A DNA stretch of 15,522 nt from Cellvibrionaceae bacterium (GCA_025800435.1 JAOXRV010000349.1:1-15522), one strand, 5' to 3'; shown: positions 7,219 to 13,634, numbered from the stretch's first letter. The notes: generated by a model from the sequence alone, not told the origin. Numbers and translations: made by a program.

Positions 7219-9717
7219 TTACTGGAGTAGCGACAACACCTGGTTAGGCAGGGCGTTAGCCTGGGCCAAGATCGAAGTACCGGCCTGCTGCAGAACCCGT
7301 GCCCGTGACAACTCAGCGGTTTCGGCGGCGAAGTCGGCGTCGCGAATCCGAGAGTTAGAGGCGGTTAGGTTCTCTGCATTCACTTGCAGGTTCTTAACCG
7401 TGGTCTCAAAGCGGTTCTGGATAGCACCGAGGTCGGCGCGCTGGGCGTTAACCGTATCCAAAGCGTTATCGATCGCGGTCAGAGCGTCGTTGGCACCCTC
7501 AACAGTAGTCAGGTCGATATCCTTCAAGAAGGTACCGTCTTCACCGCCGCCGAAGTTGCCAGCGGTAAAGCCGAGCTCATCCAGGGCGGTGCTGCCGTTG
7601 ATACCAGCACCCACTTCAATATCGCCAGCACCGGTTAGGGTAACGGTCGAGTAAGTGGTCAGTGCAGCGGCGTCAGCGGCGGTCTTGCCAGTACCGGCGG
7701 CAGTGATATCCGAAGAGGAAATCGCTGTACCGCCCAGGCCAAAGTCGCTGGCGGCGACTGCAGTATTCGCAGCATTGGTGTCAAAGGCCAGGACAATATT
7801 GCGGCCATCGGCAGCGGTCAGGGTCAGGCTCTCGCCGTTATCGCTGGCCACTACACCGGTCTGGCCACTGACCTTATTGATCTGCTCCAGAGCGTGGGCG
7901 CGGTTGGAGCCGCCGTCGGTTTGCACCGTTAGGCTTACCTCAACCCCGTTGACCCAGACCGCACCGGTGTTGCCGGCGGTACCGGCGGTGGTGCTGGAGC
8001 CGCCGACAAATTCAGTGGCATTAACTTCGGCAGTGACGCCGGTTTCAGCGGTGGATTTGTTAATCGCCGCAGCCACCGAGATACCGGAGGCCTGCTTGCT
8101 AGAGCTGGCCGCATCGGCGTAAGAGGCGGTGTCATCACCGGCCTGGGCCGCCTTGATGGCCACATTATTCACCACCAGATCGCCCGCATCGAGATTTCGA
8201 TCAGCCGGGCCAGCGGCGTCCGCACCGGCGGTGTAACCGCTGATGGCCGTACCGGCACCGTTACCGGCTGTGGCCCCAACCGCCAGGGTTGAAGAAGCGC
8301 CAGTGGTGCCAGAGGTAATGGTAAACAAGCCATCGGTGGCTGAGCCGCCGTTGACCGCGGTCAGGGTAATACCACTGTTACCGGCTATGTCGGCGATAAG
8401 GTCATCGTTGTCGCCGCCAGTAGAGTCCGCATTAAAGGTCCAGGTTTGGTTGGTGCCGTCAACTTCGACCACTACGGTGTGGGGACCACCACCGGTGTTG
8501 TCCGCCAAAAAGTTAGACAGATCAATGGTGCCGGTGGCAGCGGTAGCAGTGGTGCCGGTGGCGCCGGTTTTGGCCGAGGTGCTAACCGCACTAACACCGG
8601 GGGTATAGTCACCTTTGGAGAGGCCGGCATTGGCGATATCGCCGTTGCCAGTGCCGTTGCCGCCGTCAATGCTGATGGATTTGGTATCGCCTTCGGCAAT
8701 CAGGGTGAAGCCACCCTCATAGGTATCGGCGGCAGCCAGGCCGGTGTTGGCGGTATCCAGGCCACCGGAGAAAGACAGCTCAATATTGCGGCCATCGGCG
8801 GTCTGTAAGGTAACACCGGTGGCGGCATCGCCGGTATCGACGGCTTTAACACCAGTCTGCTCGGACACTGCATTAATCGCCGAGGAAACCGCGGCACGGG
8901 TGGTGGCGGCATCGGTGGTGGTTTCAATATTGATCGACACACCGTTGAGGCTAATGCTACCGGTAGCGTCGGCGGCAGTCTGGGTAGAACCGGCCACATT
9001 GTTGTCATCCACCACAGCGCGCACACCACTTTCGGCAGTGTGTTTATTGATGGCAGCTACCTTGGCAATGGCCGAGGCGCCGGCATTGGCAGTAGACGCG
9101 TTATCGTCGGCGGCGGAAGAAGAAGAGATTGCCACGCCGTTAATAATTAAATCGCCATTGCCCAGGGCCGAGTCAGTACCCACCGCAGACACACCGGCCT
9201 GCTCGGAAACACCGAGCTTGTCGACGCTGAGGTCGGCGACGGTTACATCGATGGTTTCACCGGCGTTGGCGCCCACCTGGAATTTGGTATTAAAGGTACC
9301 GTCCAACAGCTTCTGGCCGTTGAAGTTGGTCTCTTTGGCGGTGCGGGTGATTTCTGCAATCATCTGCTGGGCTTCTGCGTTCAAAGCCTCGCGGTCAGAT
9401 GCTGAGTTAGTACCGTTGGCCGCCTGCAGGGCCAGTTCACGCACACGCTGCAGTGATTCAGTCATGGTGCCCAGGGCACCTTCAGCAGTTTGTGCCAAAG
9501 AGATACCGTCACCCGAGTTGCGGATCGCAACCGCCAGACCTTGGGTCTGGGAAGAGAAGCGAGTCGAAATTGCCAGACCCGCCGCATCGTCTTTGGCGCT
9601 GTTGATTCGTAGACCTGAAGACAGGCGCTGCATGGCATCCGCTTGAGCGCCCTGGGCGTTACTCAAGTTACGTTGCGCAGTCAGCGACGCCATATTTGTA
9701 TTAATAACCGAAGCCAT
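7219..9717 (-). CDS. fliC: Flagellin, copy 2 (832 aa)
   Basis: This is the second filament subunit. The start is ATG 9717-9715 (MASVINTN) with AAGGAG 7 nt upstream, a stronger ribosome site than that of fliC1. Residues 1-180 are the N-terminal D0/D1 helices and 726-832 the C-terminal ones, ending QVLSLLQ. Residues 1-379 align with FliC1 without a gap, including domain pair A (187-315). The core at 380-506 is only about 127 residues, against about 464 in FliC1. Pair B (510-647) and the C-terminus are again colinear. The core holds one TDGLFTIT-type motif of the kind found several times in FliC1. It has its own sigma-28-like promoter and a 187-nt leader, and is followed by flaG2. At DNA level the conserved ends differ at many third positions, so the duplication is not recent. 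Confidence 0.95.
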   Translation of the reverse strand: MASVINTNMASLTAQRNLSNAQGAQADAMQRLSSGLRINSAKDDAAGLAISTRFSSQTQGLAVAIRNSGDGISLAQTAEGALGTMTESLQRVRELALQAANGTNSASDREALNAEAQQMIAEITRTAKETNFNGQKLLDGTFNTKFQVGANAGETIDVTVADLSVDKLGVSEQAGVSAVGTDSALGNGDLIINGVAISSSSAADDNASTANAGASAIAKVAAINKHTAESGVRAVVDDNNVAGSTQTAADATGSISLNGVSINIETTTDAATTRAAVSSAINAVSEQTGVKAVDTGDAATGVTLQTADGRNIELSFSGGLDTANTGLAAADTYEGGFTLIAEGDTKSISIDGGNGTGNGDIANAGLSKGDYTPGVSAVSTSAKTGATGTTATAATGTIDLSNFLADNTGGGPHTVVVEVDGTNQTWTFNADSTGGDNDDLIADIAGNSGITLTAVNGGSATDGLFTITSGTTGASSTLAVGATAGNGAGTAISGYTAGADAAGPADRNLDAGDLVVNNVAIKAAQAGDDTASYADAASSSKQASGISVAAAINKSTAETGVTAEVNATEFVGGSSTTAGTAGNTGAVWVNGVEVSLTVQTDGGSNRAHALEQINKVSGQTGVVASDNGESLTLTAADGRNIVLAFDTNAANTAVAASDFGLGGTAISSSDITAAGTGKTAADAAALTTYSTVTLTGAGDIEVGAGINGSTALDELGFTAGNFGGGEDGTFLKDIDLTTVEGANDALTAIDNALDTVNAQRADLGAIQNRFETTVKNLQVNAENLTASNSRIRDADFAAETAELSRARVLQQAGTSILAQANALPNQVLSLLQ
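7777..8190 (-). repeat. Internal flagellin domain pair B of fliC2
   Basis: Residues about 510-647, from AGDLVVNNVAI to ADGRNIVLAF, are the second copy of the domain pair, on the far side of the short variable core. Confidence 0.7.
8773..9159 (-). repeat. Internal flagellin domain pair A of fliC2
   Basis: Residues about 187-315, from GDLIINGVAI to DGRNIEL, align without gaps to pair A of FliC1 and resemble residues 510-647 of the same protein. Confidence 0.7.
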
Positions 9718-9755
9718 ATCATTACTCCTTAGAGATTACCTGCGCTCCTGCCTAA

Positions 9756-9769
9756 GCAAGCTCGCGACC
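9756..9769 (-). promoter_or_regulatory. Conserved flagellin leader motif (fliC2 copy)
   Basis: The minus strand reads GGTCGCGAGCTTGC, ending 39 nt upstream of the fliC2 ATG. It is the counterpart of the motif at 6457-6470. A perfect 12-bp palindrome CTTTGATCAAAG (9769-9780) overlaps its upstream edge in this copy only. Confidence 0.5.
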
Positions 9770-9808
9770 TTTGATCAAAGACGTTTGGCTTAGTCCCCTT
9801 GTGCCGCC

Positions 9809-9833
9809 TTGATCAATCCACTAGTGGACGATC
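9809..9833. promoter_or_regulatory. Palindromes in the fliC2 leader
   Basis: TTGATCAA (9809-9816) is followed at once by the perfect 12-bp palindrome TCCACTAGTGGA (9817-9828) and then GATC (9830-9833). A second TTGATCAA lies 38 bp away at 9771-9778. They fall between the predicted fliC2 transcription start and its start codon, so they could be operators or mRNA structure. I recognise no specific regulator. Confidence 0.35.
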
Positions 9834-9881
9834 AGTGATTGCACAATTCATACCAGACTTGGCTATATCGCCCTGATCTAC

Positions 9882-9897
9882 ATTTGCCGATGCAAAT
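9882..9897 (-). promoter_or_regulatory. Hairpin near the predicted 5' end of fliC2 mRNA
   Basis: ATTTGC and GCAAAT (9882-9887 with 9892-9897) form a 6-bp stem with a 4-nt loop, starting about 7 nt after the predicted transcription start. A 5'-proximal stem-loop of this kind often protects a long-lived message; that role is an inference here. Confidence 0.35.
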
Positions 9898-9910
9898 TGT
9901 TTCAAAGGTC

Positions 9911-9937
9911 TTAACGGCCGCCCTAGAGAATGCTTTA
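9911..9937 (-). promoter_or_regulatory. Sigma-28 (FliA)-like promoter of fliC2
   Basis: The minus strand reads TAAAGCAT-N11-GCCGTTAA from 9937 to 9911. The core TAAA is exact, the -10 matches FliA consensus at 7 of 8 positions and spacing is exact (15 nt from TAAA to GCC). It predicts a start near 9904 and a leader of about 187 nt. Confidence 0.7.
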
Positions 9938-9983
9938 GGCCCATTTTGACCGTTTGTCGCGGCATTAAACTTATTAGGGTACT

Positions 9984-10060
9984 TCTGAATAACTCGATGA
10001 TACTTGGCGGGCTGCTCTGAATAACTATAAAAGGAAGCAAGAAACACGGACAAGAAACAC
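9984..10060. repeat. Direct repeats in the fliC2-fliS control region
   Basis: TCTGAATAACT occurs at 9984-9994 and 10016-10026, 32 bp apart (about three helical turns). CAAGAAACAC occurs at 10038-10047 and 10051-10060, 13 bp apart. Both pairs lie between the two divergent sigma-28-like promoters. The rest of this gap (10061-10199) has no supportable gene; it contains a weak inverted repeat CGGCAA/TTGCCG (10102-10107 with 10121-10126). Confidence 0.45.
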
Positions 10061-10199
10061 TGAGTAGCCAAAAAACATTGACCCGCCCTGCCCGCTTAAA
10101 ACGGCAAGGCTTTACCTATATTGCCGCTATAGAGGCTTAACATGGCCGCCGGCAAAATCACGGGGCTGACCAGTGGTCGCCTAAATCCAGTTTTTTCGT

Positions 10200-10226
10200 T
10201 AAAGGCATTGGGGGGCTGGCCGAAAA
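10200..10226 (+). promoter_or_regulatory. Sigma-28 (FliA)-like promoter of fliS-fliT
   Basis: The plus strand reads TAAAGGCA-N11-GCCGAAAA. TAAA is exact, the -10 matches FliA consensus at 7 of 8 positions and spacing is exact. The predicted transcription start is near 10233, which supports the fliS start at 10286 and leaves the ATG at 10247 with almost no room for a ribosome site. Confidence 0.65.
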
Positions 10227-10285
10227 CCTAAACATCAGGCAAGTGCATGCCAGCGATTGCCAGCGACTATGATCACGGAGTTAAT

Positions 10286-10666
10286 ATGTTCTACGCTTCT
10301 AATTCTGCCGCCGCCCAGTATCAGCGCAATAATAGCTATAGCGCCCTGGATGCTTCGCCCCATAAGTTGATCAGCTTATTAATGAGCGGCGCCTTGGATC
10401 GCCTGGCAAAGGCCAAGGGCTACGCCGAGCGCACGCAGCACGAACAACGCAGCGCCGCCATCGGCCGGGCGACCGAAATGATCGATTGCTTGCGCGAATC
10501 GCTGGATCACAAGCACAACCCGGATATGACCCGGGACCTGGAGCAACTGTACGACTATATGACCTTCCGCCTATTCAGTGCCAACGCCGAAAACGACTGC
10601 GGCATGATCGACGAGGTTTATGGACTGCTGCACGGTATCTACACAGCCTGGCAAGAAATTGAGTAA
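10286..10666 (+). CDS. fliS: Flagellin export chaperone FliS
   Basis: FliS binds the C-terminal helix of flagellin in the cytoplasm, stops premature polymerisation and delivers it to the export gate. The start is ATG 10286, with GGAG 5 nt upstream, giving 126 aa, the usual FliS length. The protein begins MFYASNSAAAQYQ, contains the family-like segment SPHKLISLLMSGALDRLAKAKG (split here as SPHKLISLL and MSGALDRLAKAKG, residues about 24-45), and is otherwise helical with a C-terminal LHGIYTAWQEIE. An upstream in-frame ATG at 10247 lacks a ribosome site. It is transcribed divergently from fliC2 rather than lying downstream of fliD, and is followed by fliT after 73 nt. Confidence 0.9.
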   Translation: MFYASNSAAAQYQRNNSYSALDASPHKLISLLMSGALDRLAKAKGYAERTQHEQRSAAIGRATEMIDCLRESLDHKHNPDMTRDLEQLYDYMTFRLFSANAENDCGMIDEVYGLLHGIYTAWQEIE

Positions 10667-10739
10667 AGTCATTCAAACTGTTTGTCTGGCCTGCAATTTG
10701 CAAACGCCAATTGACTAACGCGCCAACAAGGATTTTATT

Positions 10740-11084
10740 GTGAACCGCGACATAGGGGCTAATGCCCAAAACCAATGTAGTAGTGGACAGTTTATGAGCT
10801 CTATACGCAATCTGCGCCTAGCCATTATCGACGCAGCCCAAGAAGAGAGCTGGAACCAGCTATTGGATATCGACCAACAGCTGCGCAATCTGCTCGAAGG
10901 CGGCCAGGCCAGCGGCCAGATGGTGGCAACCGAGCAAGATATTCTGGAGTTAGGTCGTATTTTAGAGTGCTACCAGAATGTGATCGAAGATCTTCGTGAG
11001 CGCCAGCAAGAGCTGAGTAAACAGGCCGACAGCCTGGGTAAAGCCAAGCGTGGCGCCATCAGTTATTTAAGCGTGGCCAAATAG
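10740..11084 (+). CDS. fliT: Probable FliT-like flagellar export chaperone
   Basis: FliT proteins are small helical chaperones for FliD, and in some species feed back on the master regulator. This 114-aa frame starts at GTG 10740, with AAGGA 7 nt upstream; an ATG at 10794 has a poorer site. After about 18 N-terminal residues of low conservation, the rest looks entirely alpha-helical and charged (SWNQLLDIDQQLRNLL, then LRERQQELSKQADSLGKAKR). Size, helical pattern and position directly after fliS fit FliT. The family is weakly conserved, so this rests largely on context. The gene ends at tandem terminators. Confidence 0.68.
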   Translation: MNRDIGANAQNQCSSGQFMSSIRNLRLAIIDAAQEESWNQLLDIDQQLRNLLEGGQASGQMVATEQDILELGRILECYQNVIEDLRERQQELSKQADSLGKAKRGAISYLSVAK

Positions 11085-11102
11085 GTCACCCCAGAATCCC
11101 CC

Positions 11103-11122
11103 TTGCCAAGTGGCAATTTTTT
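11103..11122 (+). terminator. First terminator after fliT
   Basis: TTGCC / GGCAA (11103-11107 with 11112-11116, 4-nt loop) is followed by six T residues at 11117-11122, 19 nt after the fliT stop. Confidence 0.65.
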
Positions 11123-11151
11123 GCCGCAGTCTTAGCTGCGGCAAACTTTTT
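11120..11151 (+). terminator. Second, strong terminator after fliT
   Basis: A perfect 10-bp stem, TTTGCCGCAG (11120-11129) with CTGCGGCAAA (11136-11145), has a 6-nt loop and is followed by CTTTTT. It closes the fliS-fliT unit and shares T residues with the first terminator. Confidence 0.88.
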
Positions 11152-11233
11152 AGCCCCTCTCCCCCCTTTGCCCACACTGTTACCCTATTGTTTTTAAAAC
11201 ACTTTTAGACACAGGCCAGATTTCTGCCCGGCT

Positions 11234-11249
11234 TGGCAAGTTTCTTGCA
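11234..11249 (+). promoter_or_regulatory. Sigma-54 (RpoN) promoter of the TPR-methyltransferase gene
   Basis: TGGCAAG-TTTC-TTGCA differs from the consensus TGGCACG-N4-TTGCW at one position, with the invariant GG (11235-11236) and GC (11247-11248) separated by exactly 10 nt. The predicted transcription start is near 11260, about 56 nt before the start codon. Such sites need an enhancer-binding activator (FleQ/FlrC type in polar flagellates); no activator gene is in the window. Confidence 0.8.
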
Positions 11250-11273
11250 AAACCTGTATGACGACCAAAACAC

Positions 11274-11292
11274 CGCTGGAATTTCGCCAGCG
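11274..11292 (+). promoter_or_regulatory. Leader hairpin of the TPR-methyltransferase mRNA
   Basis: CGCTGG (11274-11279) and CCAGCG (11287-11292) form a perfect 6-bp stem with a 7-nt loop between the predicted sigma-54 start and the ribosome site AGGAAGAG (11302-11309). The in-frame GTG at 11292 begins within its last base, which argues against that start. Confidence 0.4.
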
Positions 11293-11315
11293 TGGTAATA
11301 CAGGAAGAGACGATT

Positions 11316-13424
11316 GTGAGCCAAGCTGCTTTACAAACAGAATTTGCCAAGTCCCGCGAGCGCTTGCCCCAGAGCCATGCCACCCTGGAGATGAGCCCGG
11401 CCCAGTGGCAAATGGTGAATAAGCTGCTACAGAAATGCTCGCGCTGCTACGGCCGCACCTTAGAGCTGGGCCTGTCCCAGGAACAAGTTGCCCAGCTTCG
11501 TCAGCGCTGCAAAGACTACTGCCGCCATATTCTGAATATCTACCCCGAGTGCGCCGATGCCCTGGCACTGCTCTCGCGTATTGCCCTAGATTGCAATGAA
11601 CTGGGCAAAGCCCATCGCTTGATTGAACAAGCCCTGCAATATGCCCCTAAATCCAGTGTCTGCTGGTTTAGCCTCGGTCATATCTACCTGGCCGAAGGCA
11701 AGCACAAGCAGGCCAGAGAGTGCTTTCAGCAGACTGTTATCCTAGACCCCAACCATTTTCGGGCTAAAGCCGCCTACGCCTACTCCCATTTAAACCAGGG
11801 CGATATTGTTCCGGCCTTTAATATTTACAAGCGTCTGATCTGGCAAAACCCCGAAGACCCCCATGTTAAAACCAATTTATTTAACTGCCTTAAGCAATTG
11901 ACCGCCGATGGCGACAACAAAGATCTGGATGAGCAGTTAAAGTACTACCTCTCGCTGGACGATGTCGACCACAGTGATCTGGCCGGTTTACTGGCCTCGC
12001 TATTAGAGCATCGCTACCAACTCAATGACGACAACAGCCAAGTCGATATTGCCCGCCTGTGTAAAGATAAGCTGTATTTACAGGGGCTGCAGGTACTTAT
12101 TTTTAGCGCCCCCAGCATTGAAGATTTAAACAGTAGCGTACGCGAGCACCTGCTCTATGCCAGCCACTGCAACCTTGATGAGCTCAATCTAAAAGTGTGC
12201 CTGGCCATGCAGGGCTATAACAATGAACACGTAATAGCCTATGACGATACCGAGCGTCTGTTTATCGAAAGCCGGCTGCAACAGTCCGAGAACTTGATCA
12301 AGCGCCAACAGTTGAGCACCCAAGAGCAGCTGACCCTGCTGGATAACTGGGTAAGCCTGGTTATGTACGAGCCGGCGATTGTCTTTAAGGCCTTGTACAA
12401 CGGCAATTTGCTCAACCATCTTTTGGATACCGCCGCCAGCATTAACGATGGCGACGAGCTGTTAAACAATTTGGGCAAGCTGTTAAAGCGCAGCTTCCAC
12501 AGCGGTGATGATAAGTGCGAGTTTAAAAAGCTTGGCACCATCAGCGATAGCATTTCTTGTAAGGTTAAGGCCCAGTACGAAGAAAACCCTTACCCGCGCT
12601 GGCTGGCCCTGCCCTACCAGAGCCCCAGCGTTTATCAAGACGCTCTGGATACGGCCCTGCCTGAGCACGGCTTTAGTCTGCGGCCCGGCCAAAAGACCAT
12701 CGAGGTATTGGTGGCCGGCTGCGGCACCGGCAAGCACGCCTTGCAGTGTGCCCGCTATTTTCGCAATACCCGAGTTACCGCCATTGATATCAGCCATTCC
12801 AGCCTGGCCTATGCCAAGTCCATGGCCGATCACTATGAATTACATAATATTGAGTTTATTCAAGCGGATATTTTAGAGCTTGAACAGTTAAACCAGCAGT
12901 TCGATATCATCGAGTGCAGCGGTGTATTGCACCATATGCATTCACCTTTGCAAGGTGCACGGGTTTTAAAGTCGCTGTTGCGCCCTGGCGGCCTGATGAA
13001 AATTGGCCTGTACAGTGAGCGTGCCCGCGCTGAGGTGGTCCAGTGCCGAAGCCGTATCCGCGAGCAAGGCTTGAGCACCAGCGCCAAGGATATGCGCGAG
13101 TTGCGTCGCCAGCTGTTAAGCCAGGCCGAGCAGTGGCCCAGTATTATGGCATCGCCGGACTTTTACAATTTGAGTGGCTGTCGGGATCTCTTGTTTCACG
13201 CTCAGGAGCATCGCTTTACGCCGTTGCAATTACGGGATTTTTGTGACGATTTGGGGGTTGATTTCCTCGGCTTTGTGCGGGTTCAGAACGCTCATTTACA
13301 GGCCTACCGAAACACCTACCCCTTGGATACCCAGTGCAATAACCTCGATTACTGGGAGGCTTTTGAGAGCCGTAACCCCAGTACTTTTGGCACCATGTAT
13401 CAGTTTTATGTGCGTAAGAATTGA
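11316..13424 (+). CDS. TPR-repeat and class I SAM-dependent methyltransferase fusion, putative flagellin-modification enzyme
   Basis: This 702-aa protein, predicted to be cytoplasmic, has no visible signal peptide or membrane segment. The start is GTG 11316 behind AGGAAGAG at 11302-11309. Residues about 80-181 look like three TPR units, with CWFSLGHIYLAEGKHKQA and spaced P residues at unit ends. Residues about 200-400 are helical and unassigned. Residues 421-429 read YEENPYPRW. The methyltransferase fold follows: motif I VAGCGTG (466-472, SAM-binding glycines), an acidic strand end (AIDIS), ADILEL, the segment GVLHHM (536-541) and LLRPGGLMKIGLYS. Such TPR-methyltransferases occur in several phyla with uncharacterised substrates. 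In Caulobacter, FlmG uses TPRs to bind flagellin and a glycosyltransferase domain to modify it; by analogy this protein could methylate flagellin or its glycans. That target is an inference from location. It has its own sigma-54-like promoter and is convergent with flgL. Confidence 0.85.
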   Translation: MSQAALQTEFAKSRERLPQSHATLEMSPAQWQMVNKLLQKCSRCYGRTLELGLSQEQVAQLRQRCKDYCRHILNIYPECADALALLSRIALDCNELGKAHRLIEQALQYAPKSSVCWFSLGHIYLAEGKHKQARECFQQTVILDPNHFRAKAAYAYSHLNQGDIVPAFNIYKRLIWQNPEDPHVKTNLFNCLKQLTADGDNKDLDEQLKYYLSLDDVDHSDLAGLLASLLEHRYQLNDDNSQVDIARLCKDKLYLQGLQVLIFSAPSIEDLNSSVREHLLYASHCNLDELNLKVCLAMQGYNNEHVIAYDDTERLFIESRLQQSENLIKRQQLSTQEQLTLLDNWVSLVMYEPAIVFKALYNGNLLNHLLDTAASINDGDELLNNLGKLLKRSFHSGDDKCEFKKLGTISDSISCKVKAQYEENPYPRWLALPYQSPSVYQDALDTALPEHGFSLRPGQKTIEVLVAGCGTGKHALQCARYFRNTRVTAIDISHSSLAYAKSMADHYELHNIEFIQADILELEQLNQQFDIIECSGVLHHMHSPLQGARVLKSLLRPGGLMKIGLYSERARAEVVQCRSRIREQGLSTSAKDMRELRRQLLSQAEQWPSIMASPDFYNLSGCRDLLFHAQEHRFTPLQLRDFCDDLGVDFLGFVRVQNAHLQAYRNTYPLDTQCNNLDYWEAFESRNPSTFGTMYQFYVRKN

Positions 13425-13444
13425 TTTAAAGGTAGTTTGAATCC

Positions 13445-13556
13445 GAGCCTCGGGGTGGGTGATGAATTCTGGGGGACGCATTAATACATCCCTGTAGCTC
13501 TCGTCCGCCGTCCCTGGCTCCCAAGCCCTCAGAAGCCCTTACCCACCCCAAGGCTC
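13445..13556. repeat. 112-bp imperfect palindrome between convergent genes
   Basis: The outer arms are GAGCCTCGGGGTGGGT (13445-13460) and ACCCACCCCAAGGCTC (13541-13556), matching at 15 of 16 positions. Inner arms TTCTGGGGG (13467-13475) and CCCTCAGAA (13526-13534) match at 8 of 9. The centre holds two copies of CAGGGAYG on the minus strand (13509-13516 and 13487-13494). It lies 21 bp after the methyltransferase stop. It may be a bidirectional terminator or one copy of a dispersed intergenic repeat (REP/MITE-like); copy number cannot be judged from one window. Confidence 0.6.
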
Positions 13557-13589
13557 TACTATCGAAATAGCTTCTTAATTGTGCAGGTA

Positions 13590-13634
13590 TTAATAGCTTG
13601 AATATCTGGGATCGATATTAGCGCAAGCTATTAA
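13590..13634 (-). terminator. Long hairpin spanning the flgL stop codon
   Basis: TTAATAGCTTG (13590-13600) pairs perfectly with CAAGCTATTAA (13624-13634), and AATATC (13601-13606) with GATATT (13614-13619). This gives a 17-bp stem with a 4-nt bulge and 7-nt loop. The upstream arm on the minus strand lies in the last flgL codons. No U-run follows, so it probably caps the 3' end of the flgK-flgL message rather than terminating transcription itself. The 8-mer AATAGCTT also recurs at 13567-13574. Confidence 0.5.

Noticed and set aside
8744..9646. 300-codon open frame on the plus strand antisense to fliC2, with similar long frames at 3975-4496 and 5877-6440
   Set aside because: They mirror the flagellin frames, have low-complexity V/S/A/P-rich translations, no credible ribosome sites and no recognisable domains. 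Biased flagellin codon use explains the lack of stops.
2888..9717. Recent tandem duplication or gene conversion of the flagellin genes
   Set aside because: The conserved protein ends differ at many third codon positions (roughly three quarters identical at DNA level in a hand-compared stretch), which indicates an old duplication.
9769..9780. FNR/CRP-family operator at CTTTGATCAAAG
   Set aside because: The FNR consensus needs TTGAT-N4-ATCAA; here the half-sites overlap with no spacer.
9811..10200. Small RNA or extra gene in the fliC2-fliS gap
   Set aside because: Short frames here have no ribosome site or domain. The only terminator-like minus-strand hairpin (10102-10126) has a large loop and four U residues, and I found no promoter for it.
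10247..10285. ATG at 10247 as the fliS start
   Set aside because: It would lie only about 14 nt from the predicted transcription start and lacks a ribosome site. ATG 10286 gives the normal FliS length and N-terminus.
11292..11315. GTG at 11292 as the start of the TPR-methyltransferase
   Set aside because: It begins in a hairpin and has no upstream ribosome site. GTG 11316 has AGGAAGAG at proper distance.
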